The notes beneath the pieces were generated by a model that was not told the origin of the DNA, did no database searches, and saw nothing but the letters and a program-made list of their open reading frames with translations. Made by a program: the position numbers and the translations under genes. DNA of 64,000 bases from Drosophila persimilis (Eukaryota > Arthropoda > Insecta > Diptera > Drosophilidae), in NCBI RefSeq assembly GCF_003286085.1, contig NW_020825289.1, positions 10,416,001-10,480,000 on the forward strand, given 5' to 3'. Shown piece after piece: positions 1-11,508 of the stretch (position 1 is the stretch's first letter; each line of letters begins with the position of its first letter).

Positions 1-2734
1 GTCGTGGTAAGTAATCCAGTGCCCAGATCCTGCCAAGTGACCAGAGTGACGCCCAGTGCTGGCGGTAAACGTGGTGAACAATACGTGTATTACGTCTCCG
101 TCACGTTGCCAGCGCGAGTTCAATTAGCAAGAAAAGAAATAAATACGCATTTATTTAATTACCTCGTGCCGACTCGATTCGGAGCAAGTTTTGGCACAGG
201 CGCCGCTGATTCATTAGATCCGGAGTACATTCAACCCGTCCGCACTTTGGGGGCCACTTCCTGTCACTGTTTTAATTGCATTATGCAAATCAGTTGGTAA
301 TCATCTAACCCCTCGCCTACAGGCTCTCATTGCTGTCTGCCACACCAGTCCCGTCCCTGACGAGGACCTCAATGGCAAGTACACGGTTTCAGGGCAAAAT
401 TCTAACGCCGGCAAATACAGATCAGTGGATGACGGACGCTACCATCCCAGCTCGCAGAATGAAGGTATTTCGTGATCCAACTCTATTAACGCGCCTACCC
501 ACGCCCACTGACTGCATGCGGTTGCTGTTGCCGCCCACTAACCCCCAGCCAAGAGCGAATTGGCTGCCACCAGAGCAAGCCCGATCTTGCCCAGCTACCA
601 GTACTAACACACATGTACAGACGTGCCCGAGAGCATGCGAATATGCGTTGATTCCGATAACACACTTATTTATACTCGTACCAATAATCTGTTGACTCTC
701 TAACCAAGTTCAAGCTCAAGGTTGGCCCGGCCTTTGAAACGTTTTAAAATTGCAAATCCAATTCCGAATCGGAATATCGCGATCTTGAGCTGAGCTTCTT
801 CACTAACCGGAGTACACTCTTCCCCCCTCTCCCTAGCACTTAAACATGATATTAAACATTCGATTTCTTATAGGCCGGAGTGGTACACAGGATAGTTTAG
901 GTAAATCATTGAAGTACAAATGAAGGAAAGAAGCCATTCCATTCTTTCAGTTCTTTGTAGAGAACACCATCCACACTATCACAAAATCGATACTCATCTG
1001 CAGATTAGGGATGAAAGCTGAACTTTTGCCGTTCTGGCCTCACTGTAGTTGTTTGACTGTAGTTTAACTCAAAACCGAATCACTTTCAGACTTAACTGCA
1101 AATCCATTTGTACATTTGTACATAAAGGAAACGAGAAACTAACGAAAGTTGTAAATATCTAATGGCAGATATGCTCGTAACTAAAGGGTCCGAAGTTACC
1201 CGCACAACACCCATACTCACACTCACACAGACTCACACAGTGCTTTTCCTATACACAGACCCACTAACCATTGACTTCTGTTGCACCCCAAAGGTCGCTA
1301 CAATCACATGCCTCAGCCCTACACTCATGTAACGGATCACCGCGAGCTTGGAGCCTACCATCACGTTCCCTACCCCTACGACGGTGGCTATGGGCCATAT
1401 GCCGGACTCAATCTGCCCTACGTCCACGATGCCAAGCCCTACAAGTGAGTGTAACTGAAAATAATAATCTGTAGTGATATTAACGGAATGAAATCGTTTC
1501 ATTTGCAGCCACGATCTGTACACAGTAAGTAATGCCGAGTTTAAAGTACCTGAAATCCGCTTGGAGTACGGCTTTCCCGAACATGAACCGCAAATCGCAA
1601 CACAAACCCATCTACAACCGAGCATCCAGCACTAAAGCGCCAAAAGCCCCAGCCCAGCCCCCAGAAACCCCCCGCAATCCGGCAATTCCCCTTCTGTTCC
1701 ACCTCCTGCTTTCATAACCAACCAAAATGATTATTTACGAACGTTTTCGGCTCTGCAACTAAACCAACCATAACGCGCTACATGAACACCTCATAAGGTA
1801 TCCTGCATGATCCAACCCGAACACGAACCCGAACCCGAACCCGCATCCGAGCCCAAAAACCCTTGAACCCTACTCCTAAATCCATGCCCACGTACACGCA
1901 TGCAACCCACAAGCACACACACACACCCACACAAAAATGAGCAAAATGATAACAAAAAAAAAAACACCAACTACAACCACACAACACCGCACCACCACTC
2001 ACAGTCCACGACGACGACAACGACGAAGAAGCCGACTACAACGACAAAGCGGACCACCACCACCACCACCACGACCACGACCACGCCCAGGAACATCCTC
2101 TACAACTACGACGATGAGGGACGCCACAAGATTCTGCACCAGGAAGAGATCCGCAAGAAGGACAAATACGATCATGCGTAAGTTTTCCATCAACGAAATT
2201 CCCCTTCCGTCCAAGCTAATGTCCCGAACATGTCCTATCCGAAACAGTTTCCTGACCGAGAACGGCATCTACGGCGAGGAGGAGGCCAAGATCCATCACA
2301 CCGGCGGCACACACGCCAAGGGATACTACGAGTACACCGGCGATGATGGCATGCTGTATCGCGTCAACTACGCCTCGAACGATGGAGGCTTCATGCCCGA
2401 GGGCGATCATATTCCCACTCCTCCCCCCATTCCCGAGGCCATTGCACGCGCCCTGAAGTACGTGGAGGAGCAGCACAAGGCCAATGGTGGAGCCCAGTTC
2501 GATCATCGTGGCTTCCGCATCAACCACATGACCAAGGACATCAAAGCCCAAATCAAGTCCATTCATCTGGAGCGCATGCCTAAGGAGTTGAGTGACCAGA
2601 TCCGTATGCTCGAGCACGAGGTCGAGCTGGCCGAGGAGGAGGAGCGCGAGGAGGAACGTGCCGAGCAGGAGCGGCAGAAGCGTAAGCGCCTGTCCGACGT
2701 ACATCCCACAGTGCAGCCAGTTGTGCCCCACTAG
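1..2734 (+). CDS. Cpr49Ac: Cuticle protein with RR-1 chitin-binding domain, Cpr49Ac-like (5' end outside window)
   Basis: Secreted structural cuticle protein. Six exon pieces join in frame: 1-6 (end of the signal-peptide exon, GTCGTG before gtaagt), 323-464, 1294-1444, a 16-nt micro-exon 1509-1524, 2005-2177 and 2248-2734, giving about 325 residues. The order is signal-peptide remainder (ALIAVC), a Tyr/His-rich segment, a threonine-rich linker from exon 5, then the extended Rebers-Riddiford domain, which includes the stretches GYYEYTGDDG and VNYASNDGGF and ends in GDHIPTPPPIPEA. The C-terminal 80 residues are Glu/Lys/Arg-rich and probably helical. The intron before FLTENG is phase 2, as in Cpr49Ae, Af and Ag. 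The symbol rests on sequence character and on lying just before Cpr49Ad and Or49a. The first exon and promoter lie left of the window. Confidence 0.8.
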
Positions 2735-4557
2735 GTTCGCTCTCAGACTTGCCTCATCAACAGCCATAAGGTCCCTCTACCTCTACCAACCACCCTCCCG
2801 CCCACCCAAACAATCCTAGTCCAACCACCAACACCCCACCATTCCCTTGCATTTGCCGAGTGATCATCGGGCAAACCCTATAACAAGCCATCGAAAAAAT
2901 CCAGGAAAAAATCCACAAAAAAAGGAAAAGGAAGGAGACAAATGGAGGAATCGAATTGTAGTCGTATATGTAGTACTCTCCTATGTTATTTCGTATTTAT
3001 TTATCTATCTAACTCAATGTGACAACGTTGCTAAGCATAAGATAATTAATATTTGTTACTTTATATATCAAAATACACACCCAACTATGATATCTGTTAC
3101 GAAGAATCAAGTGTTTTTTTCCAACGAACGAAAAACTTGAAGATCATCTTGAGCCCTTGAGTTGAACGAATGTTTTATTATTCTGAACCAAAGGCCACAT
3201 CGCATCGCATTTGATAATGAAACTGTCTGACATTTTGCCAAATTATATTCCACATTTTGAATACCCAATATACGGGCTCCGTTTAAAATTAATGGGTTTC
3301 TTGCTCTCCCAAAGTCGAGACAAAAACAAGTCTCCGTCTAAGTAGTCGCTGTATACTCGTACACCGAGTACTCGTACACTCACTATTCACATTTCCGATA
3401 AGCGAAAGTTGACCCATTTTTGTCGGCAGGCCCAGCTTGAGCTGGGGGTAACCCATAAGAGTGATTTACTTAGTTTTAAAAAATAAATAGAATAAAATAG
3501 AAAGAGACGACTTTTTCGAGAGTAAATGATTTTGTATTAAATATAATTTTAGGTTTACTAATTATTTCTCAATTGTTTTCAGAACAATGCTCTGCATATC
3601 CAGTATTCTCCAAGCTCACGCTAAGAAAAATGCTTCCAATATTAACCAGTTCTTCAACAATAAGCTTAAGTGGGTGTATTTGTATTTATGTTATCGAATT
3701 GTACTCGATTAAAATTAAGCAGTATATAATAGATATATATATATATATATATAATGTACTTAAACTTATTTCAAACAAAGCAATTGGAAAATAAATGATT
3801 CAATCAACTGTGGAGAAATTTTGTTTATATTGGCAAAGGAAGGAATGAGTATATAATAGATATATAAATAATGTACTCAAACTTATTTCAATGATTCAAT
3901 CAACTGCAGAGAAATTTTTGTTATGTTGGCAAAATTCAAATGTTTCATAAAAAAAGAAAAAAATCGATTGTCATCCAAAAAAATAAAAAATTTTAATAAT
4001 TAAAAATGAATTTAAAAGCACACTTTTGTGCTGAAGACTTAATTGAAAAAGCTTTCGTCGTAGTATTATTAAGAAGAGCTTATGTGGTTTAAAAAAATCA
4101 ATCGAAAGAAGCCAAAATGGCGTTCGTCAGTTAATGGCCACATGTGGTTATGGAGGAGGAGAAGACTATAAGCATTACGGTACAAACTCATGTCATTGAT
4201 AGCGCTGCGCTCTATTATTTGTATGAATTACTTTATTCGATCTATTTTAAGCCTGTTTGGCATCTATTGATAGATAAATCTAAAGATCGTCAAACTATAA
4301 TATATCTGAGTGATTTTGCAGGGAAATGGTGGATTCCAGATTGGTAATACTCTTATCAATAGTTAAGAGGATCAAATACAAATGTTCTGAATCAATGGAC
4401 AAGCAATGCCTAAACTAACTGCGGTGTGCATTTTTAGAGTCATGATTCAGGGGCGTTCAAAGATCAAATACGATTTGTAAAGATTATATTTTTATTAAGA
4501 AGAAGGCTGAACACACTTATTTCACTCAAGTAACAATGAATAGGAAGGAATCTTGCC
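2735..4557. other. Intergenic, Cpr49Ac to Cpr49Ad (convergent 3' ends)
   Basis: AT-rich spacer between the two convergent cuticle genes. It holds the 3' UTR of Cpr49Ac, a TA microsatellite, an imperfect tandem duplication and short open frames (for example 4144-4347) without recognisable domains. I see no gene. Confidence 0.5.
3721..3933. repeat. Imperfect tandem duplication (about 90-115 bp unit)
   Basis: Copy 1 (about 3721-3838) and copy 2 (about 3848-3933) share the start agtatataataga, the middle taatgtact-aaacttatttca and the end gattcaatcaactg-ggagaaatttt. Copy 1 is longer because it contains an expanded TA run (about 3731-3754). Confidence 0.75.
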
Positions 4558-5182
4558 TCAATGCTTCGTGTAGACCACATTTGCCGGGGCAGGCTGGCTG
4601 GCATAGAAGGCAGAGTTTACGCCATCATCTGAAAGAGAAATACATCACTGTAGTGTTTAGCTCTTGCACTATCACACTGGGCATACTGACAGGTGATCAC
4701 TGGACGGAAGCCGTTGGCATCGGCCACGTATTTGACGCCCACGCGCAGACCCTCCGGCGAGATGTAGGAGTAGGCACCCTCGACCTGTTCCTCCTGCTCC
4801 TGGTTGCCTATATTGACGGGCACACCGCGCTCCTCGCCGTGGATGCCGTTCTCCGTCTCATAATTGTAGACATAGGATCCCGTGCCGTAGTTGGCCTCGT
4901 TGGACTGGGCCACAACGCGGGCCTGGGCGTTGGCAATGAAGGGGTTGTACTTTTTGTAGAAGCCGTCGTAGTAGCGGCGCAGGTTGTACAGATCGCGGTT
5001 TTTGTAGTACAGGTCCCTGTAGTAGGGGTTCCTCAGATACGGATTGTATTGGGTCTGCCCCTCGCAGGCGATCGCGGCCAAAACCAGCACGAAAAGGCAC
5101 GACAACTGCAAACACATCAACTTTAGATTAGAACACATCACTTCCTGGAGGGCACACTATGATTTACCAATTTTAGAGACAT
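4558..5182 (-). CDS. Cpr49Ad: Tyr-rich cuticle protein with RR-type domain, Cpr49Ad-like
   Basis: Secreted cuticle protein on the strand opposite to its cluster neighbours. Exons are 5182-5168 (MSLKL), 5105-4691 and 4628-4558, joined in phases 0 and 1, giving 166 aa. A signal peptide (LSCLFVLVLAAIA) is followed by a segment crowded with Tyr, Asn and Arg, then the RR domain with YNYETENGIHGEE, GAYSYISPEG and VKYVADANGFRP. It lacks the GDHxPTPPP tail of the other members and ends in a short Ala/Tyr tail. The 15-nt first exon was chosen because it places ATG before a good donor (gtaaat) and the acceptor ttgcag. The open frame running straight through would give a poorer MMCSNLK start. A TATA box lies about 70 bp upstream. 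The symbol rests on gene order and on its strand. Confidence 0.78.
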
Positions 5183-5250
5183 TTTTAATAACAACTTTCA
5201 ACGCTGATCTACCCGACAGAACTGTAACAGTTTCGCAGACCGACGGATCG

Positions 5251-5257
5251 TTTTATA
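5251..5257 (-). promoter_or_regulatory. TATA box of Cpr49Ad
   Basis: TATAAAA on the minus strand, about 70 bp upstream of the proposed start codon at 5182, which is normal spacing for a short-leader cuticle gene. Confidence 0.6.
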
Positions 5258-6037
5258 ACCAACTTTGGAGACCAATTTAGCATAAGCATCAAATTTCAGT
5301 CTATAGTCCATAAAGTTCATTGTATTCGGTCAACGCTCATCTCTAACTTTTGCGAACGGAGAGTTTTGTCAATTTCCGTTTAGAATTTAGATTGCTTTTT
5401 ATTATAATTTGCTGACTGTATAAATAATTAAAATCAAGAGCAAAGAGTGAAGCTTCTTTTGAACCAATCGCTGCCAAAATGCGGCAAAACGGTTGGCAAG
5501 GCAATCGAATAAAATGGCTAAAACACAGTTGGGGGGCGTTAAGTGTTTGCCTAACCATATGAAGTTGTACATACATACATATATGCAAATGTCTGCTATA
5601 TGAATTTTATATATTCAGTAGTGAAATTCGAGAAGCCACTGAATAAATTATAAATAAATGTTTCTATTATTTTCCAGCTTCTCCCAGTGGCTTACATGAG
5701 CACTATTGGAAATCACATAATAATTAACTTTCTTTATATAATTGCATGTTATATTAACCAAACAACTTTTAGTATCTTAAGGACCAGAGTTAATCAATGA
5801 TGAATAGTTTTTTGATAACAGTATGTATGAAAAGTTATACCTAAACAACAATTGATTCGGATCTAACTTCAATTAATTTCATTACAATTATTTATTAATC
5901 AAGGTTGTATAATACGTATAGTCATCGCACCAACAATTTTATAATTACCTCATATTTAACAAAACAATTAGAATATTATTTATTCAATAGACAATTATGT
6001 AAAGGACAATCGATGGACGTTTTCCTCCCTTGGAGGG
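5258..6037. other. Intergenic, divergent Cpr49Ad / Or49a
   Basis: AT-rich DNA between two divergently transcribed genes. No open frame with a recognisable domain. It presumably carries the cis-regulatory sequence of both genes. Confidence 0.5.
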
Positions 6038-6045
6038 TATAAAGG
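6038..6045 (+). promoter_or_regulatory. TATA-like box of the odorant receptor
   Basis: TATAAAGG preceded by GGAGGG, 63 bp upstream of the receptor ATG. Confidence 0.5.
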
Positions 6046-6100
6046 CAACGATTGTCGAAAAACACAAACCAGTTAAGAGCTGGAATACAAACCTTTCAAA

Positions 6101-7488
6101 ATGTCAGAAGTCGGAAAGCAGCAAAACAAAAAGATGCAGGAGAAGCAACGCGAATACCAGGACTTCACCTTTTTGGCGAACATAATGTTCAAGACATTGG
6201 GATACGACTTTCTGGACTCGGTCAGGCCATCGTGGCAGAAGGGTCTCCTCCGCTGCTACTTTTTCGTATGCATTGCCAGCAGCTCTTATGAGGCTTTCTT
6301 CGTGGCCCTCGAGTGTCTCCAGGTGGAGTCTGTGGCCGGGAGTCCATCCAAAATCATGCGCCGGGCCCTCCACTTTTTCTACATGCTCAGTGCAGCAGTG
6401 AAGTTCGTCACCCTAATGATATACCGCAAACGACTGCGTACGCTTATCCTAAGTTTGAAGGAATTGTATCCTGCGGACGAGTCGCTGCGGAGGGAGTATG
6501 AGGTTAACAGATACTATCTTCCCCGATCGACGAGATATGTGTTTTACTCTTACTACTGCTTCATGGCCGTGATGGCAATAGGGCCTCTTCCTCAGTCGTT
6601 TATGATGTATTTTCTAAAGGGACATTTTCCCTTTCTACGGACCTTTCCAACGCAGCTCTGCTTCCGCTCGGATACTCCCGTAGGCTATGCGGTAGCCTAT
6701 TTCATGGACTTAACCTACAGCCAATTCGTCGTCAATGTCAGTGTGGGCGCAGACCTCTGGATGATGTGTGTCTCGAGCCAGATCTGCATGCACTTTGGAT
6801 ATCTGGCCAAGAAGCTGGCCGCCTACCTTCCGAGTCGAGAACGAGAAAGAGAGGATTGTGAGTTCTTGGCCAGCCTCGTGCAGAAACATCAGCTGATCCT
6901 CAGGTGGGAATTTTTCACATCACGGGTATTTAATAACTGCTGATGCTTTGCACTTTGTTAAAGGTTGCACAAGGAGGTGAATCAGATTTTTGGCATTCTC
7001 TTGGCCTCCAATCTTTTTACCACAGCCAGTCTGCTCTGCTGCATTGGCTTCTACACCGTTGTCGAAGGCCGAAGTGAGGAGGGAATGTCCTACATGATCA
7101 TCTTCGTCGTCGTTTCTGCCCAGTTCTATATGGTCAGCTCCTTTGGGCAGCAGCTTATCGACTTGGTACGAAGTACATATATATAATCTCGGTAAACACT
7201 AAACTTTTCCCCTTCAGAGTTCCAGCATTTCCATGGCTGCCTATTCGCAATATTGGTATGATGGATCCTTACGATATAAGAAAGACCTCCTCCTTATTAT
7301 GGCTCGCGCCCAGCGTCCAGTGGAGATATCCGCAAAGGGTATTATCATTATATCCCTTGACACCTTTAAGATCGTAGGTAAACCTTTCGTTTTTTGTTTT
7401 AATTTGAATAATTTTCCAACTGGTTTGACAGTTGATGACCATCACCTATCGATTCTTTGCGGCTATTCGACAAACTGTGGGAAAGTGA
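6101..7488 (+). CDS. Or49a: Odorant receptor, Or49a-like (insect 7tm_6 family)
   Basis: Ligand-tuning subunit of an odorant-gated cation channel, expected to assemble with Orco in olfactory neuron dendrites. Exons 6101-6903, 6964-7165, 7218-7373 and 7432-7488 join in frame (phases 2, 0, 0) to 405 aa, typical for the family. There are several hydrophobic segments, for example CYFFVCIASSSYEAFFVAL, YYCFMAVMAIGPLP, LFTTASLLCCIGFYTV and MIIFVVVSAQFY. The last two exons give the family-typical C-terminus: PVEISAKGIIIISLDTF, then LMTITYRFFAAIRQTV before TGA. Introns are short and clustered at the 3' end, as in most fly Or genes. Assignment to Or49a comes from its place between Cpr49Ad and Cpr49Ae. 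The first methionine is used, but internal Met codons nearby could also serve. Confidence 0.78.
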
Positions 7489-10400
7489 TCTATTCTTCAG
7501 TATATAGAATTTGATTAAACGTCATTTACTATTTATTCTCTGTATGTATAGAAAAAAAATTACCTAATTTTTTAACTTTTATTTTTATTTGATCGATAAT
7601 AAATTATGTTTATTGAAATATACTCGTGTGTCAGAGTTTTCTAATCCATAACTGGATCTCTTTCAGCATTTTCTTTGTATATATTTTCCCATGTTTTCCC
7701 ACTCTTCACCTCAACTCGATTCAGTCAAATTTAATTTATTATTTCCATCAGAAATTGAGGTGAATAAAGCATGAATGGGGCGACTGAGACACGGCCCCAT
7801 GAATGAATATGAATGAAGTTGGTGTTGGAGTTGGAGTTGGCGTTGGAGATGATACATGGAGTGGAGAGTAGTGTAGGGGCATTCGGGCTGGGGAGGGGAA
7901 TCATCTCGATTGCATAGCCGGCCTTCACATTTCGCGTGCGATTTGACAGCACTCAACAAGTGCAACAATAGCGCTGTGATTGCAGCTACACTGTCCAGCC
8001 AGAGTCACGTGCCAGCCGGCCAAGAATAGTTAAAAATTCCACTTTTGTTTTATTAATTGGAACCTTTTATGCCTATCTTAAAACGAGAATATGGCTCATT
8101 TGATATAATAAAATTTGCATACGATATCGTAGAGTCTCGTACAAATTGAGATCAGTAAGCAATAAGAATTTGACACCCAAAGGTCCAAACAAACTCGGTT
8201 TTCATTCAAATCGAAACCACACTTTGCTCTCAACTGGACCCATAAATGTCCAAACGCTGCCCATTCGGAGACTTTACTGCTGGAGTCTTGGGTCTTTTGG
8301 AAGAAGATCTGCGGAATGCGTTAAACAGATTAGCCCAAAGCCCAAACAAAAGATCTTTATTGGCTGTTTTACATAAACGAGCCGTTGAATATTTGCCATC
8401 CAATTAATTTGCTCGAATTTATTTAGCTTCAGTCTTTAAATATTCACTCCGGAATTATGTCAGCTCCTAATTCGCTTCATCTATCGGAAGATAGCAGCCA
8501 AACTCGTTATCTGAGGGCTTGATAAATGTCTAACAAATGAATTTATCATGTAATCCAAACTAAATAATGGTTTCTTGTAGATCGGCTCGTGGCAAATGAA
8601 TAACAAACTTTCAATTTAGATGTTCGATGGTCCTACTGTATTAGATCAGTACCTCTGTGCTGATTGCTAATACATATAGTACTGAAATATTAATATACGT
8701 AAATCATACACCCATCAACGGCTTGGTAATAAAACTAATTACCTCACACTTGAGTGCCAAGACAATTAGAACATCGTTTATTCAAGCGGCAATTATAGTA
8801 CATATGCATGGAAGTATTGACGAATCGTGTAAGCCAATCGATTAACTTGATATCCGAAAGCTTTTGAATTCCGTTTGTTCTTAATATTAGTTAAAAGAGC
8901 GTAACAAAAGTGTTTAGATTCACTTGACATATGACAATTGGGGAGTTGCTAGAAGACCCACTCCCGCATATCAATTGTCTTGGCCGCGATTTGCATTAAT
9001 TAGCCATGATTCGTAATCGACGATGCCTACGTGCTGCGGATCGATCCCTCTGCCATTTAAGACCGCTGTCAATTTGCATAAATCACATTAATGCGAAGAC
9101 TATGAACTGTGCCCAAAGATACCCCTACTCCGACGCGTACCCAGACGGATTAGCATCGATATCAGCATAAACTGCAACTGCATTTTAGTCGGCGTCATAG
9201 AACCCATTCCAATGCTGCTGGCTTCAAGGTCAGAAGATGATTCAGCCCCGACAGAGCTCCAGTTACCAGTTCAGCTTCCCTGACCACACCAGACAAAGGC
9301 GAACCAGTTTACGCTGGCAAAGCGGAGCAAAGTTACTCAAGTGCATCCTTGACCATGAAATGGGCAGCACCAACGTAACCCGCGCGGGGTAGCCATTGCC
9401 CATTCCAAGATCCCAGCCCCATGCTCCGCGTAATCTCCGCGTGATGCCCGCAGCGGTGCAGTAGCTGTTTTCTCGACATGACCAGAACCACTGACATTTA
9501 ACCACCGCAACTGGTTCGACGTCTGCAGCAGTGCAGCGGTGCATCGGAGCAGTGGTGCAGCGATGCAGCGTCTCCAGCCATTGAGTGCTACTGCTGCTTC
9601 AGCCCCAGCTATGCGCAATTATTTATTTATGCCTTCATTGACATTAGCATTAGCCGTTTCAAAGTATGCCAGGCCAGACCGAAGACCATGCCAAAGGCGG
9701 CTCTAGCTTCTTACGCAACAGCTAAATCAACGCGGGCCTATTCAGGTGGAGAGTCGAGCTCTAAATACTCTGGTAAGGATCTGTTGGTGACATGAGACTT
9801 TTATTCTTCTCAAATAATCTATCAATTGGTTGTTGGTGGTGAATTCAAGACTCATTTAAATTAAATCCTCTTAATTTGTTAACAATTCAAAATAGTTTGA
9901 TTTATCGAGGTTCGTTGAGAACCTCATGTTTTGAGTGTACTGCTGGCTCATAATACCCTGCTCTGTGCTAGGTATCAAATTGCAGACGCTGCGCAAACAT
10001 CTTTAAAACAAATTACATTACGTTGTGTGCCATAAAGAACCCGCCGCGACCTTCAGAGTGGACAGCGGGCGAGAACAGGTTGAAGAAAAGTACCAGAACC
10101 AGACGGCAGACAGCGACTGACATTTTGTGGCATCTGTGTAGTTTGTGGCTCGTAATCAGAGAAGTCATGCGTAATACATATTTCAAGGTTCTTGCCCAAT
10201 AAAATTTGCACACAAAAAGCCCTCATCTGGGAGCGGAAATTCAGTGAGCAGCGAGCGAGCAATCCTAAATTAAACATATTAAAAAGTAGAACAATAAATA
10301 TTATAATTATTGCAGCCGAATGTCTTCATAATTGCGGCCACCAGAAACGCCGAGGGAAACAATCATCAGACAAACGGCACCCGAGTTGGACCTCCACTTC

Positions 10401-11376
10401 GAATCCAACTTTAGCCGAAAACAAGCTTGGATTTTCGGTTGCCAAAGACAATAGCAATACAATAGCAATAGTACGAGTATATGCTCACAATCTTTGGGAC
10501 AATCTTGTCACGAAATTCTACCGCCGTCTGTGTCGGGGCTAGAGTCGGAGTCTTGGAGTCTTGGAGTCAAAGTCTGGCCCCATCTGCTGGCCCAGGCTAA
10601 GTATTCATTAGACGCGCCTACACTTTGGCAGCGACGACGACGACTACGATGGCCCCTTGGCGTTTAGCAATTTCTGGCATTTTGACCTCCTGCACAGCTT
10701 CGACTGCAACTGCAGCCTCAGTCTGAGGGTCTTGCCGCCTGACTTTGATGCCAATAGACGATTAATGGAAGCGCATTTAAAACCCCGAAAACTCTGAGGC
10801 TGCCCCATTTCGAGTCAGGTGGCAGCGCCGCCGGGCCTGATGGGAGTGATACCGATATCCCTCCCCAGTATCATTAAACCTAAGACCATTTTTCGTTGGC
10901 CGTTTGCTCGGTGTTTTCTTGGTGCCTTACTATTTCCGCTGGCTGATGCAATTACCATTACCGGCAATCTATTTAAATGTGCAGTCTGTCTGCAAAAACC
11001 TGAAACAATTGCATAAATTAAACTTAGTACAAAGCTGATTCTGAACTGCTTGCCCAGAACAGCTGAGTGTCGTGGCTCTGCCTGCAGGCCTGCCTGCCTA
11101 CCCCTCCGGTGCCTCCTAGCGGCCGGTGCCTGTGGACAGACTGACTCTCTGCCTCTGCTGCTCTTTCCGAGCGCTGCGCCGTCGACATCGGCGACTTAGG
11201 CGTTGAATCTTTAGTTTAGTTTTTCTTCTCTCTTTTTTGCCTCCACATACCGCCCACCGCCCGCGCACTCTATTGGTTTGGATTCGTACTCGTGTAGTAG
11301 ATGCTTGCCTCCGTCTATGTGTGTGTGTGTGTGTGTGTGTGTTTGCGATGCTCTGCCGCCGCACCGTGCATTTTCG
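7489..11376. other. Long intergenic region, Or49a to Cpr49Ae
   Basis: About 3.9 kb without a supported gene. Open frames at 7711-7968, 9263-9618 and 10013-10542 are overlapping, low in recognisable motifs and lack splice context. A GT microsatellite occurs at about 11318-11343. It probably holds enhancers of the cuticle cluster. Confidence 0.45.
11318..11343. repeat. (GT)n microsatellite
   Basis: Uninterrupted GT run about 35 bp upstream of the Cpr49Ae TATA box. Confidence 0.9.
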
Positions 11377-11384
11377 TATAAATA
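11377..11384 (+). promoter_or_regulatory. TATA box of Cpr49Ae
   Basis: TATAAATA, followed about 30 bp later by an initiator-like TATCATT, and about 130 bp upstream of the proposed start codon at 11509. Confidence 0.6.
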
Positions 11385-11508
11385 GACTCACCTGCCGGCA
11401 TTGGGTATCATTAAATAGAAAACGTTTGTTCAATTAACAACTCCAGTGCTAGGCCCAAGCCGAAAGGATAATTCTGCCTTTGGATTACAATATTGTGTGT
11501 GGAACAAC

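Noticed and set aside
1900..2268. Overlapping frames through the ACN-repeat region of Cpr49Ac
   Set aside because: They are shifted readings of the Thr-rich exon. Only the frame joined to the RR exon keeps family sequence.
4144..4347. 67-codon plus-strand frame
   Set aside because: No domain, no splice or promoter context, AT-rich spacer.
9263..9618. Two overlapping minus-strand frames of 93 codons
   Set aside because: Overlap each other in different frames and show no conserved motif; treated as chance in a GC-richer patch.
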